Shown here piece by piece: positions 40,917 through 51,310 of a stretch of 64,000 nt of DNA (its first letter is position 1; each line of letters opens with the position of its first letter). The translations under genes and the position numbers were made by a program. Source of the stretch: Notolepis coatsorum (lineage: Eukaryota > Chordata > Actinopteri > Aulopiformes > Paralepididae); assembly GCA_963971535.1 (NCBI GenBank), contig OZ020587.1:157540488-157604487 (forward strand). The letters are read 5' to 3'. The notes under the pieces were generated by a model that saw nothing but the letters and a program-made list of their open reading frames with translations, made no database searches and had not been told where the DNA came from.

Positions 40917-41200
40917 CTACAATAGCCGATAATCCATTTTCCCCAATGATAAATCCCTATACGGGTGGACCTCGCGGGCGGTCCAAAGTGACGCCAGACT
41001 ACTCCTCCCTAACGCCACCACTTTCCGACAGCACCCCCCCCCCCCCCCCCCGGTCTGGGCTCGAACCTGCGACCTCCCTATAACGAGTCCCGAGGGCCTC
41101 ACCCCCCATGTAGTCACACACCGCCGGAGGTGATACCGAAATGAAAAGCCGGATATAATTACGAACCATTGAAAGGTAAGAGATCCAGCCAAAGCAAAAC
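40917..41200 (-). mobile_element. tRNA-like dispersed repeat, family 3 (copy 2)
   Basis: Minus-strand landmarks are GGTTCGTAATTATATCCGGC, GACTACATGGGGGGTGAGGC and GCAGGTTCGAGCCCAGACC, then a G-run and the body to about 40917. It matches the plus-strand copy at 33655-33850. A C-run of 18 at 41034-41051 interrupts the body. Confidence 0.55.
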
Positions 41201-41930
41201 ACTCGTCAAAACGTCCACTTTGTGCCTTTTGGAAAAAGCGAATAAAAAAAGGGAAAAAAGAAGAAAAAACAAACGCCCCCGACTAAGCCTTCCAGAGTGC
41301 GCGCGCGGGGGGGGGGGGGGGGGGGGGGGGACATTAGCCATATGCCGCACTGTGCCAGAAGAGGCTGGAGCCGCGCACTAAAAACCGTGGCTGCATGGCC
41401 GCCAGGCGCCGCTCTGATCACCTCCACACAGAAGGTTCCGGCCCGGCCCAGAGGACAGACGGGCGGGTCGCGGAGGGGAGGGGGGGTCTGCTGGCGGTAA
41501 CGCTGGCCGGTCACGGAAGTGTCCTGGACGCGCCGCCCCAAGGGGACGGAAAATCGGTGGGGGAAATTACATGTAAGAAAAACAAACCGTAATAAAGGGC
41601 ATAAAAGGCGGCAAACATTGGATTGATCAGACAATTACAACCATCTGGCTTGTTAAACTCAATCTGCTTTCGTAGTCGTAGCAGACCGTTTGGTTCACCC
41701 CCTGGCCCGGCCGGCCGGCGGTGTCGATGCGCACACACTATGCCGTCTTCTGGACCGGTTACTCCAAGGTTTGTGACGACACCGTGTGCGTGTGTGTGTG
41801 GGGGCGGGCTGGGGGGCACAGGACACTACCCCGACTTCCTCCGGTAGCAGCTGTACTGCGTGTGGTGGGGGGGGGCACAGGACACTACCGACTTCCTCCG
41901 GTAGCAGCTGTAAATAAATTATAAATAAAT
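41201..41930. other. GC-rich non-coding block with poly(G) and a candidate enhancer
   Basis: It includes a G-run of about 24 at 41308-41331, a GC-rich segment 41340-41570, and a smooth single-copy stretch 41590-41690 with ATTGGATTGATCAGACAATTACAACCATCTG-type text (homeobox and E-box words). At 41815-41915 the phrase CACAGGACACTACC...GACTTCCTCCGGTAGCAGCTGTA occurs twice in tandem. The many frames are repeat or GC artefacts. Confidence 0.3.
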
Positions 41931-42249
41931 TATAAATATAAATTTTTATAAATCCTCCATATGTGTGTGTGGTTTTACAAAGTTTAAACAATGGGCAAGC
42001 GTTAAACCGATCATCTGTCTAAACCTCGTAACTCTATTCGTCCCCTCAAATCTTTTCCACCGTCCCGAAAAGTTCGGTTTTTTTGTAGTTACGAGGTTTT
42101 CTTCCGCCATCGACGAAATGTAAATGAATAGTTGTTTCCAGTTTGTGCACCTTCGGTTGAAACACAACATTGCGACAGATTTACACACGTGTGTAGTGTA
42201 GTACAGGGCTGTTACCTTGTTTTTACGCGTAACTTCTTTACAAAGTTAT
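41931..42249. repeat. Unclassified DNA with dispersed repeat S, copy 2
   Basis: From 42128 (AGTTGTTTCCAGTTTGTGCA) to 42255 (AAAGTTATACAGTGG) it matches the outer parts of 38915-39290 without the LINE insertion. The left part (41931-42127) is unclassified and contains a small inverted match around GTAACTACAAAA and TTACGAGG words. Confidence 0.6.
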
Positions 42250-42512
42250 ACAGTGGCTTCAGGAGGAGGAGGTAGAGCTGGTTGTCTGGTAATCTGAAGG
42301 TTCCCAGGTTCGATTCCGGCTCTTCCCGGCAGCGTGTGGAAGTGTCCTTGAGGGCGAGACACTTACGCAAACCCCCTAACTGCTCCCCCCCCGATGAGCA
42401 GGTCGGCACCTCACGCGGTCGCCTCCGTCGTCTGTGTCTGACCGTGTGGAAGTGAGGCACAACATGGATAAAAGCTTCGATATAAATGTAGTCCATTTTA
42501 CCATTTTACCAT
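42250..42512 (+). mobile_element. tRNA-derived SINE, family 2 (copy 5, diverged)
   Basis: The head GGCTTCAGGAGGAGGAGGTA has a 6-bp GAGGAG duplication; the B box lies in CCAGGTTCGATTCCG. The body CCTTGAGGGCGAGACACTTA and GATGAGCAGGTCGGCACC and the tail CATGGATAAAAGCTTCGATA end TTTACCATTTTACCATT. Several small insertions mark it as older than the 30780 and 34750 copies. Confidence 0.85.
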
Positions 42513-42514
42513 TC

Positions 42515-42575
42515 TCAGCGGCTCAGGAGGTCGAGCGGTCGTCTGGTATTCGGAAGGTTCACCGAGGGTATTTGA
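42515..42575 (+). mobile_element. tRNA-derived SINE, family 2, head-only fragment
   Basis: CAGCGGCTCAGGAGGTCGAG, then CGGTCGTCTGGTATTCGGAA and GGTTC, repeats the first 55 nt of the family immediately after the complete copy. Similarity is lost before the B box is complete. Confidence 0.6.
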
Positions 42576-43844
42576 ACCCTTTGGAAATATTTGCAGAACT
42601 TGCGGCCGAGAATATATAGATATTGCGTGCTGCTGGATGCTACGCTGTGCCGCGCTGTCTCCATATTCACGATGCTCCATGATGACTGCCTGGACTCCTC
42701 GGCTCCTCGTAACCGTAAGAGATAACTGGACAAATTGCCTGACTTTCACCCCCCCCTCCCCCTCCCCCACCCCACAAACACACATCAACAAGTGTACTCA
42801 ATAGTGCACTCAAAATAAACACTCTCGCCGGTCCAACAAAAGAGTGACGCAGGGGGCCGACGTTTGACAACTTCTGAGCTGAGCGAGACAAAACGAGGGG
42901 GGGGGGGGGGGGGAGAGATCTTTATCTTTTCATAAAACGTTAGAGTGCAGACAGCGTTTCTACAAAGTGCCGGTAACGGAGAGAGCGGGAAGAGAATACA
43001 ATCTGAATTGTAAAGTGCGTCACGGGCGGCCATTACACGGAGCCGCGGCGGGGGCAGTAATGGGGGGGGGAGAGTAATTGTGTGATGACAGTTTCACCGC
43101 GCGGTGACGTTCCTCCGGAGGGCATTGTCGTCGGACGCTTGACAGGTGATAGGGCTCCGCTCCGTCGGGGGAGGGGGGGGGGGGTCTTGTATCTCTCACA
43201 CGGCAGACGTTTCTTCCTCATAAAACACGCTAACCGTATTTCCACGGCCGTGCGCGGAGCGAGCGCAGGGCCTCTAACTGGACTCCGTGGCTTCGGAGGA
43301 TTCGTGCGCGGGAGTGATTAGGTACGAAGCTCTCTCCCCCACCACTGAAGTTAGGTGAAATATGGGAGTCGTCGGGCGGGGGAGGGGTGTGTGTGTGTGT
43401 GTGTGTGTGTGGGGAGGGGTGTGTGTGTGTGTGGAGGAGGGGGGGTAGAGACCTTATAGCGGAGGGCATGACGTATCCCCCGACTGGGGGAAAAAAAGCA
43501 CAATTGCTTGAAAATCAAAACATGCCGTCAAAATGGCTCACCTTTAGGTGGGGGCGGGAAAAATGGCCCCCGACTTTCGGAATACATTACAAAGGTAATT
43601 GCTCTCCGGCGAAATTACCTTGTCTGTGATGAGCTCGACATCTGAGATCTGAGACATGCGTGTCGATTGGCTCAATCCAGGCCTTCATTTGGATGCTGGA
43701 AAAACCGAGGCCTTCTTCTTCTCGCTCCGCGCCGCGTGATAGAAAATCAACGGGGGAAATTGATATAAACATTACGTGGGGCGGATAGTGAGTGGACAGG
43801 GCTTCCTTTCTCACGTTGCGTTCTTGTGAATGTATTTAAAGTAG
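42576..43844. other. Non-repeat block with simple repeats; candidate regulatory DNA
   Basis: It holds G-runs (42897-42913, 43171-43181), (GT)n at 43386-43411 and mixed DNA. The stretch 43490-43800 has AAAGCACAATTGCTTGAAAA, CAAAATGGCTCACCTTTAGG, GGTAATTGCTCTCC and AAATTGATATAAACATTACG in a smooth context, resembling conserved non-coding elements. There is no coding domain. Confidence 0.3.
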
Positions 43845-43925
43845 GGATGTCCGATATTATCGGCCGATATCGGCATTAAAATGTGACATCGGAAAATATC
43901 TGTATAGGTTTAAAAAAATAAAAAA
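43845..43925. mobile_element. GATATCGG-type hAT-like end (solo)
   Basis: TAGGGATGTCCGATATTATC, then GGCCGATATCGGCATTAAAA, matches the right end of the 10673-13783 element. The opposite end was not found before the next repeat, so this is a fragment. Confidence 0.65.
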
Positions 43926-44074
43926 TAAATAAAGATTTTTTTATTTTTTTTCCATAACACCTGCTATCAGAAGAATAGACAGTCAGAATGACAAGCTACA
44001 GAAGATGGCCACAAACGATAGTATGAGTGATGGAGAGGACGAAACGGAACATTTCACTGCCCCGGAATAAAACA

Positions 44075-44250
44075 ACGTTTTTACTTTTACTTTTGAGTAC
44101 TTAAGTACATTTAAAAGTAGAAACTTTTCCACGTTTACTCAAGTGTGTTTTTAGCCAGATACTCTGACTTTTACTTGAGTACGATTTTGAGACGGTACCC
44201 ATACTTTCACTTAAGTATAATTTCCTGGGTACTTTTTCACACCCCTGCAT
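44075..44250. mobile_element. hAT-like end fragment (TACTTAAGTA-rich)
   Basis: Read inverted, the right edge begins CAGGGGTGTGAAAAAGTACC and continues with repeated TACTTAAGTA and TACTCAAGTAAAAG words, as in the 13808-15832 class. Only one end is visible, so it is a truncated element. Confidence 0.55.
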
Positions 44251-44359
44251 GTTTGCAAATAGACCATGGAAATGAAAATATTAAAACTGGGAAATGGTCA
44301 TAATAGGGCCTCTTTAAAAAGCCTCTCTCTTTCCGCTGACCTCCAAATATGCACTGTTT

Positions 44360-44590
44360 CATTCACATTTACATTTTGTCATGTATAGCTGAACGCTTTT
44401 ATCCAAAGCGACTTACAAGTTCTGTACGACAAGTCAGCAGGAACGGTACAACTCTATCAGCTGAGTAACAACAATGATCATCAAACAGTGTTGAAACTTG
44501 GGTGCTGCAGTGTTGAGTGCATAGACATAAGACATATTAGTATACTAGTATAGGAGGAGTGCATGGTAGTATATGACCATGTTTTAATTT
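44360..44590 (-). mobile_element. LINE 3-prime tail
   Basis: The plus strand ATTCACATTTACATTTTGTC, then GCTTTTATCCAAAGCGACTT and ACAAGTTCTGTACGACAAGT, is the reverse of the tail in the 39007 insertion and the same orientation as 31165-31380. No coding part is present. Confidence 0.7.
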
Positions 44591-44655
44591 TTTTCATCTT
44601 TCCAAATAGCCAAGTGGGGTCGAATTTAATTATGAATCTGTATTGATATATTCAT

Positions 44656-45725
44656 TTAAGGCGAGACACTGCAGGTGAATAGGCAAATATACTTTTTTTG
44701 TTGATTTTGAGATTTTGTTATATTTTGCTTCCTAAACATGTCTTCTATGAAACTAATGACAATAAAACGTCAATAACACACATTTAGTTGTTTATTTTAC
44801 TTCATTTTGCCTTATTGCATCCATAAATGTGCACATATTTAATGGGGAAGTGCCTCATTTGCATATATAAACATACATTTCAGAAAACTTGCAATATATT
44901 TTTTCTTAGTTTATATGTACATAACAAACTGGGAAAGTTTCATAGTGATATCTATTTAAATATTTTTTGCCTATTAGGGGGTACTACACTGTACTACACT
45001 GTTTGTAGCCTGTGTGTAGTTATGTTCAGTTCAATAACATCATTATTATTATTATTCAGTTATCAGGCATGTGTTTAGGTTGTCTATTACTAATGGTTTG
45101 ATTAGATATTGTGTTTGTAAATATCTGTTTCAAAAAAAAAAGTATGGCATTTTACAATACAGAACTTTGAAGGCGTTTTCCCAAAAATGAGTTTTAAGAG
45201 TTTTTCCTCATACTCTGAGCCAGAAATCTCCACTTCAGTAGCACTCACATACACCAAAACTTCCAGTTCTATTCATATCTATGTTCTGAAGGTATTTACA
45301 GAAGGGTTTGTTGATATCGCATTCATACCCAGATTTATATCACATTTTATTCCTAAAAACATGGCGAAATATGGAATTTTACCATAAAAATGGACTGAAT
45401 GGAGTATTTTCTGATTTATGGAGTGATAAAAAGAGATATCCAAAATCCCCTCTGTAATAACCTTTGGCTCTAATATGTCAACAAAATGAAACTATCATTT
45501 TGAAAATGGCTTTATCCAATGTTCAGATTTCTGTCCTGGAATTATATGCAAATTAGTGCATATTTAAGTAGATAATGCCTCATTTGCATATTTAAACATA
45601 CAATTTCAGAAAACTTGTAATACAAAAAAGTCTTGTCTTAATATAAGTAATCAACTGGGGAATTTTCATTGTGATATCTATTAGTTAATTTTTTTACCCT
45701 ATTCACCTGTAGTGTCTCCCCTTAA
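44656..45725. mobile_element. TTAA-flanked element with 30-bp inverted ends
   Basis: The left end TTAAGGCGAGACACTGCAGG, then TGAATAGG, and the inverted right end TTAAGGGGAGACACTACAGG, then TGAATAGG, differ at only two of about 28 positions; TTAA lies at both edges (44656-44659, 45722-45725). The interior is A/T-rich, with a direct repeat of about 150 bp (44820-44970 and 45550-45705, both with TGCCTCATTTGCATAT). No transposase is present. Piggybac or Kolobok affiliation follows from TTAA alone. Confidence 0.8.
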
Positions 45726-46330
45726 TATACACCACCCATAGGAGTCTGTGTTTCTCTGGCTGGGAGCGCGTCTCCTTCTCATTAGTCGTCACGTGTGTCT
45801 CGGTTGTGGCGCGCGTTAAAAAATGCCTCCCGCGTCTCCGATCTGATGAGGATCAACCTGAAAGGTGATTTCTGAGCAAAATCGCTCTCCCCCCCCCCCC
45901 ACGCGAGCTCACGCTGCTGGAGCCGAGAGCACATTTCTCCCCAAGCATGTTAACAAACATGTAATTTCCATAAACACCGTCCGGTAATTGACAGCTTGAT
46001 TTGGGCTCTGCTGTCAGAGCAGGCTGACAGACAAGCGCTCGGCTGTTTTTTTTTATTTTAATGCAAAAACGCTACAAGCTCAGAAAGGCCTGGCCCGGGC
46101 AATAATGAGCTTCTCGTGGGCTTTGTGTGTGGATTAGGCCGACCGAACACACAGACCACAGATCTCACACAAATCCCATCCAGCGCTTTCTTTATCTTGT
46201 TAGATCACTGCAAACGTGATTCTTAATCATCTTGAAGTAGATAGATTGAAAATTAATAGAATTGGCATTATTTAAAGGTGTTGTAAGTGGTGTTTCTTTT
46301 TGTTTTTTTGTTAAGCCACAGCTCACTGGC
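45726..46330. other. Candidate conserved non-coding DNA
   Basis: It shows no repeat signature to about 46300. At 45950-46045 the sequence contains AACAAACATGTAATTTCCAT, GGTAATTGACAGCTTGATTT and GCTGTCAGAGCAGGCTGACAGAC, with several TGACAG (TALE homeobox) words. A C-run lies at 45889-45900. It could be an enhancer near a developmental gene. No coding domain is present. Confidence 0.35.
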
Positions 46331-46702
46331 TTAAAGGAACACTCCAACATTTTGGGAAATTAGCTTATTTGCCATCTACCCTGGAGTTAGACAAGAAGAT
46401 GCATACCTTTTTCTTCTCTGTGCATGCAGTAGAAGTAGGAAGACGTTGGGAACTAGTCTAATGGAGGAACCTACTTCCAGTGACTGACACTAAGGTAGGC
46501 TAACGGTGCGCATCTTCCTACTCCTACTGCATGCACAGAGAAGAGAAAGGTATGTATCTTAACACTCCAACATTTTGGGAACCCTGGAGTTAGACAAGAA
46601 GATACATACCTTTTTCTTCTGTGCATGCAGTAGGAGTAGGAAGACGTTGGGAACTAAGCTAATGGAGGAACCTATTTCCAGCGACTGACGCTAAGCTAGG
46701 CT

Positions 46703-48093
46703 CCCCAAGGACTTCAAAATTGCGAGAGTGACCCCTCTGCACAAAAAAGGCAGTAAATTAGACCCAGGCAACTACCGCCCTGTTTCTATCCTTACCTCCA
46801 TCTCGAAAGTCATGGAAAAAATTGTATACGAACAGGTCGAAAAATACCTTGCGGAAAAAAATCGAATCTACGAATTCCAATCTGGCTTCAGAACATCCCA
46901 CTCCACTGACACATGCCTTCTCTATTTAAACGACCACATCAAACAAGAGGTGGACACGGGCAAATACTGCGGCATGGTCATGCTGGACCTACAAAAGGCC
47001 TTCGACACTGTCAATCACACCATTCTGATTGACAAGCTAAAAGCAATTGGTTTTGATAGTCTATCAGTGAGCTGGATGCAATCCTACCTGGAGGGGAGAG
47101 AGCAGATGGTGGAGGTAAACGGTACCCTATCCCCCCCCCTCACAGTAAACTGTGGTGTTCCACAAGGAAGCATACTAGGTCCGCTACTGTTCCTAATTTA
47201 TGCAAATGACATGTCGTCAGCTTGTGACTGCAACTTGTTCCTGTTTGCGGACGACTCAGCCCTGCTGGTCTCTGACAAGAACAAGTTACAGGTTGAAAAA
47301 ACCCTCAGCTCAGAACTAGGCAAAATCTGCATATGGCTCGCTGATAACAAACTATCATTACACATGGGCAAAACAGAGTCCATTCTCTTCGGTTCAAATA
47401 ACAAACTCAGCAAGACCGACGGCTTCTCAGTTACAGTGGGTGACAATATTGTCACAAGGAAAGAAGATATTACCTACCTGGGTTCCATCCTAGAGGCAAA
47501 TCTTTCCTGTGACAAAATGGCATCCAATGTAATAAAAAAAGTCAACCAACGAACACGATTCTTGTACCGGATCTCCTCACTGGTAAACAAGAATACCCTG
47601 AAGACTCTAGCAGGAGCACTCATTCAAGGGTACTACGACTATGCTTGCACCTCATGGTACCAAAGCACCTCAAAGGCGCTAAAAACAAAATTACAAACAT
47701 CTCAAAACAAACTGGTCAGACTACTGCTTGACCTTACTCCTAGAACCCACCTCACCCCTGCCCACTTTGACAACCTAGGATGGCTTAGAGTAGACGACAG
47801 AGTACAGCAACTTGCAATGGGCCTGGTCTACAAGATACAAGGTACCCATGTACATGACAAAATACTTCCCAAAGGTCAGTGAATACCACGATCACAACAC
47901 CAGAGGGAGCTCCACAAATCATGTTAAACCCAGATTCGGCTCAAACAAGGGACTAAACACGTTTCGCAATTATGCCACATCAATGTGGAACGCCCTACCC
48001 AAAGCTGTAAAGGAATGTGAATCACTACCCACTTTCAAAAACACTCTCAAAAAACACCTAAGGGAGACTGCAACTCGAAACTGGCCCCTGTAA
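46703..48093 (+). pseudogene. LINE reverse transcriptase, frameshifted by an 11-bp deletion
   Basis: The open part runs from the truncation to 47882 (384 codons from the first usable start at 46728). It includes PLHKKGSKLDPGNYRPVS, AFDTVNH, CGVPQGSILGPL and FLFADDSALLV, so all catalytic motifs are present. At about 47838, relative to the copy at 21005-23264, 11 bp are missing after TACAAGATAC. The frame is lost and stops soon after; the remaining C-terminus continues in another frame to 48093 (YHDHNTRGSSTNHVKPRF, MWNALPKAVKE). The rest of the two copies differs at scattered codons only, so the break is recent. Confidence 0.9.
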
Positions 48094-48597
48094 ATGTCCG
48101 AACACAACCCCCTCCAATGTACAGTAAATTACCAAGTATGGTCTTGTCAATAATCCAATGTACAGTGTTGTTTGTACAGTTGTACAGTGTCCCCCACCCA
48201 CCCCTCCTACCCAACCCCCCCCCCCCCCCCCACTCCTACCCAACCCCCCCCCCCCACCCACCCAACCACCTCCAATGTACAGTCCCCCCCCACCCCCACC
48301 TACCCAATCCAATGTACAGTTTCTACGCCTAATGTATATACTCTTTTCTTTCTGGACTCTTTTTGTATCACAAACAGTACTGTAATTGCAAATCTGGTAT
48401 GTCATAAATGTATAGATGTAGCAGTACTGTCTATCTGTATGTCATATATGTTACGATGAATTGAAAATGGGGGACCCTGATGTAAACAAGACGAAAGTCT
48501 TTCTCTGGTCTGCATCCCCTTAACAATTGTATGTATTGAGCCGTACTGTACTGTACCCATTCTGCAATCTGTTAATAAAGTTTTCATTCATTCATTC
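46703..48597 (+). mobile_element. L2/CR1-like LINE, second copy, 5-prime truncated
   Basis: It matches the minus-strand LINE at 21005-23264 almost base for base, starting 100 residues further in (PKDFKIARV). Reverse transcriptase blocks AFDTVNHT, CGVPQGS and FADD are intact. The 3-prime UTR has C-runs (48214-48300), AATAAAG and (TTCA)n at 48580-48597. The insertion point (GCTAGGCT to ACGGTGCG) corresponds to a continuous sequence repeated at 48783-48810, and no clear target duplication exists, as is usual for this group. Confidence 0.9.
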
Positions 48598-48967
48598 AAC
48601 GGTGCGCGTCTTCCTACTCCTACTGCATGCACAGAGAAGAAAAAGGTATGTATCTTAACACTCCAACATTTTGGGAACCCTTGCGTTAGACAAGAAGATG
48701 CATACCTTTTTCTTCTGTGCATGCAGTAGGAGTAGGAAGACGTTGGGAACTAGGCTAATGGAGGAACCTACTTACAGTGACTGACGCTAAGCTAGGCTAA
48801 CGGTGCGCGTCTTCCTACTCCTAATGCATGCACAGAAGAAAAAGGTATGCATCTTCTTGTCTAACGCAAGGGTTCCCAAAATGTTGGAGTGTTAAGATAC
48901 ATACCTTTTAACTCCAGGGTAGATGGCAAATAAGCTGATTTCCCAAAATGTTGGAGTTTTCCTTTAA

Positions 48968-49170
48968 GTAGTTTGACATAATCTGAGCATCAACAGCAGG
49001 AGATGTAGTATAGACATGTTAGCATGATAGGTAGTAGTATAAGGATAGTAACATAGCAGATAGTAGTATAGACATTAGCATGATAGGTAGTAGTAAAGGA
49101 TAGTAACATAGTACATAGTAGATAGTTGTATAGACATATTAGCATGATAGGGAGTAGTATACGGATAGTA
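48968..49170. repeat. Irregular tandem repeat (TAGTATAGACAT...GCATGATAGG)
   Basis: From 49006 on, three loose units of roughly 55-65 bp share TAGTATAGACATGTTAGCAT, GATAGGTAGTAGTA and AGGATAGTAAC. The first 40 bp (48968-49010) belong to the 58-bp repeat that is the target of the TTAA element. Confidence 0.7.
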
Positions 49171-50508
49171 ACTGTAACTGAGGGGTACAATTCCCTGACT
49201 GTATTGAGAGTATGGTATTATTAAACCACTACTTAGTTATGTACTTTAATTACTGGCCATACAGTACATGAATATATATGGTGAATACCCACACAAGAAT
49301 ACGGCAATGACACATAAAGTTCTATTTAGAGGGTATTTATTATTATCAGAGCAAGCAACGTTAGGTTACAGATTGAGAATTATACTCGCGCTTGTAAGGC
49401 GAAGAACACACGTAAAGTAGGTCAAGAGCGTAAGTCAATGAGAATAGTAAGATGGGTCTAAACTGACGCCACCTGTAGCATAGCAATTACATAAGGCACA
49501 CTAGTACCAGCTGGAGACACTGGGGGGTTCCCTCCGGATGTAAGGCCGGCAGGGTAGAGGAATGTTCGGGTGCAAAGTCTGGGTCAACGAGGAATAACGA
49601 GGTTCCAGATACAGGAACCAGTGCAGTACTCCCTTGATCGGTAGACAAAGCAACAGCTATAATCCAGTATGCTCGACAGCATGGATGAAAGCTAGCCAGC
49701 CTCCTCCTAGAGGCGGGCTCGAGGGATGCTCCTCACGGGGGTAGATCCCACACGATAGTGGGGTAGACGGTTCTCTGCTCCAGCAGTCACGGTACCAAAG
49801 CAATATAATCCAACCAGAAAAGGTTCTGCAGTCGCCGGTGTAGGTTCTCCGGTGTACATATCCAACGGTTCTCGTCTAGGACTCCTCGGGTGGGGGCACG
49901 AGTTTAGGCCGCCCAGCCTGGATAAGTGCACTAGCTATATACACGACGAACCGGTGGTAATGCTGGTCACTGAAGAACGGTAGCCGCACGATACACTATA
50001 AATGATAGACTATTACTTCACATTAGAATAAGTCGAACTCAACGGTACTGCGTTAAACTCTGACACTTTAGCAATATATTCGCACGCGGTTCTCAAGGCT
50101 CTATTCAGAGGCAAAGTTGCCCACTTCACGGCACGTTGTCTCGTGGTGAATGCATCAACGTTTTTCTGCCAAGTGCTGCTGTATCCACCTGCGCCGTATT
50201 TATACGTAAGGTGAATTATCTAGTGCCAACCTCAGTTCTGTCTCGTATTACTGCGCAAACCTGGACATGTTGAGACATGCCTTGGCGTTGCCTTTGAACT
50301 TGCCATTGGGGGTATGGTCGTTGGCGCCTAGGGGTCGCTGTCCAATAGGAGAACGAATATTATGGTCTGGTTTGTACCCAGGTAAAGGGATATTCCGTGT
50401 ATATATACAAAGAATATACGAGGGATATCAAACGATATACAAATATTATACAAGGGATCTCAAGCAATAAATATATATATTCGGTTTAATCTGACCCTTT
50501 GTAACAGC
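49171..50508 (-). mobile_element. BEL/Pao-type long terminal repeat
   Basis: The segment begins TGTAACTGAGG and ends CCTTTGTAACA on the plus strand, TG...CA edges with the short inverted TGTTACA/TGTAAC termini of an LTR. On the minus strand it follows the pol end at 50509-51150, and the joint is preceded by a purine-rich AATTAGGAGGCGGC, a fair polypurine tract. It would therefore be the 3-prime LTR of a minus-strand element. At 1.34 kb it is long for an LTR. No second LTR lies in the window. The internal frames are non-coding. Confidence 0.6.
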
Positions 50509-51150
50509 CGCCTCCTAATTAGTCCGCACCTAATTAGATAAAGCAAAGACAGATTAATCGTCTTGTCAACTACTCAATGTCTGTTATGGGGAGTAGGGCA
50601 ATTCACAAAGTCAGTGGGTCATGATCGTCATCAAGGGAGTCAGGGAGCCTTGGCAACTCTATCAGCCTCGCCACGGGTCGGGTGTATGTCCGTCCCTGGA
50701 CAAGAACTTCTGCCGCTCTGACCTTTCCGTCGGCACCAGTGATCACTTTGCTTACGCGGCCGGCCGGCCACATAGCTCGGGGTAGTGACTGGTCCACGAT
50801 CATGACGACTGTGTCCTATGCGCTCTGGGCACCTTGAGATGCTTGAGGAGGATGGCCTATTTGTACGACTCATCAGGGACGTCGGACATCATAGTCTCTA
50901 AGCACATCCGTAATTCCGTGTACTGTGCTCTGTCCTCGTGCGTAAAGTCTGGGAACGTCGGTGTGCCAAGGTACGATGCCATGGATGGCTGGCACATCGG
51001 TGAGCGTTGGGGAAGAGGCCTCCTGGGCGAGTCTCCCCGTACGTGTTGTCGTGGTCTGGTACTTGGTGGGTACCAGAGGCCGGGTACCCAGGTGCTGTTC
51101 CTCGGTGCTGACTGTGCGTCAAACTCCCCCATGCTGCTATGACAAAAAAA
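50509..51150 (-). pseudogene. BEL/Pao Pol C-terminal remnant
   Basis: The minus strand 50803-50603 encodes MIVDQSLPRAMWPAGRVSKV, then GADGKVRAAEVLVQGRTYTR and PVARLIELP, the integrase-following domain of BEL/Pao elements (VVDPxLPRxxWPxGRV...GxDGxVRxAEV...YxRPVxRLxxL). Upstream coding to about 51150 is present in other frames (ECLETMMSDVPDESYK-type text at 50857-50930) with at least one frameshift. The catalytic integrase, reverse transcriptase and gag are absent. It is a dead 3-prime fragment. Confidence 0.75.
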
Positions 51151-51310
51151 ATGTATCTCTTGGTTGAAACCTTTGTTTACACTGTTTATTTTTCTCATAT
51201 TTTTATATTCAGTGTAAACAAAGGTTTAAAAAGATTTAAAATTATCCTCCTTTTTGGAAAAAACATCAGGAAAATCATTAATAATAAACAACAATCACCA
51301 CGGAATGGTC
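51151..51310. other. A/T-rich spacer with a perfect 18-bp inverted repeat
   Basis: AAACCTTTGTTTACACTG (51167-51184) is exactly complementary to CAGTGTAAACAAAGGTTT (51210-51227), with a 25-nt loop. Each arm contains a forkhead-type TGTTTAC word. There is no T-run or gene context for a terminator. Confidence 0.7.

Larger units (their letters stand above)
46331..48967. mobile_element. TTAA-flanked palindromic element, enlarged by a LINE insertion
   Basis: The ends TTAAAGGAACACTCCAACAT and, inverted, TTAAAGGAAAACTCCAACAT continue for about 60 bp of inverted repeat with CATTTTGGGAA and GCCATCTACCCTGGAGTT. The interior is a set of nested palindromes built on GGTATGCATCTTCTTGTCTA and GGAAGACGTTGGGAACTA words. 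TTAA lies at both edges (46331-46334, 48964-48967), and the unfilled sequence is found at 16462-16518. The LINE at 46703-48597 accounts for 1.9 of the 2.6 kb. No transposase is present. Confidence 0.85.
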
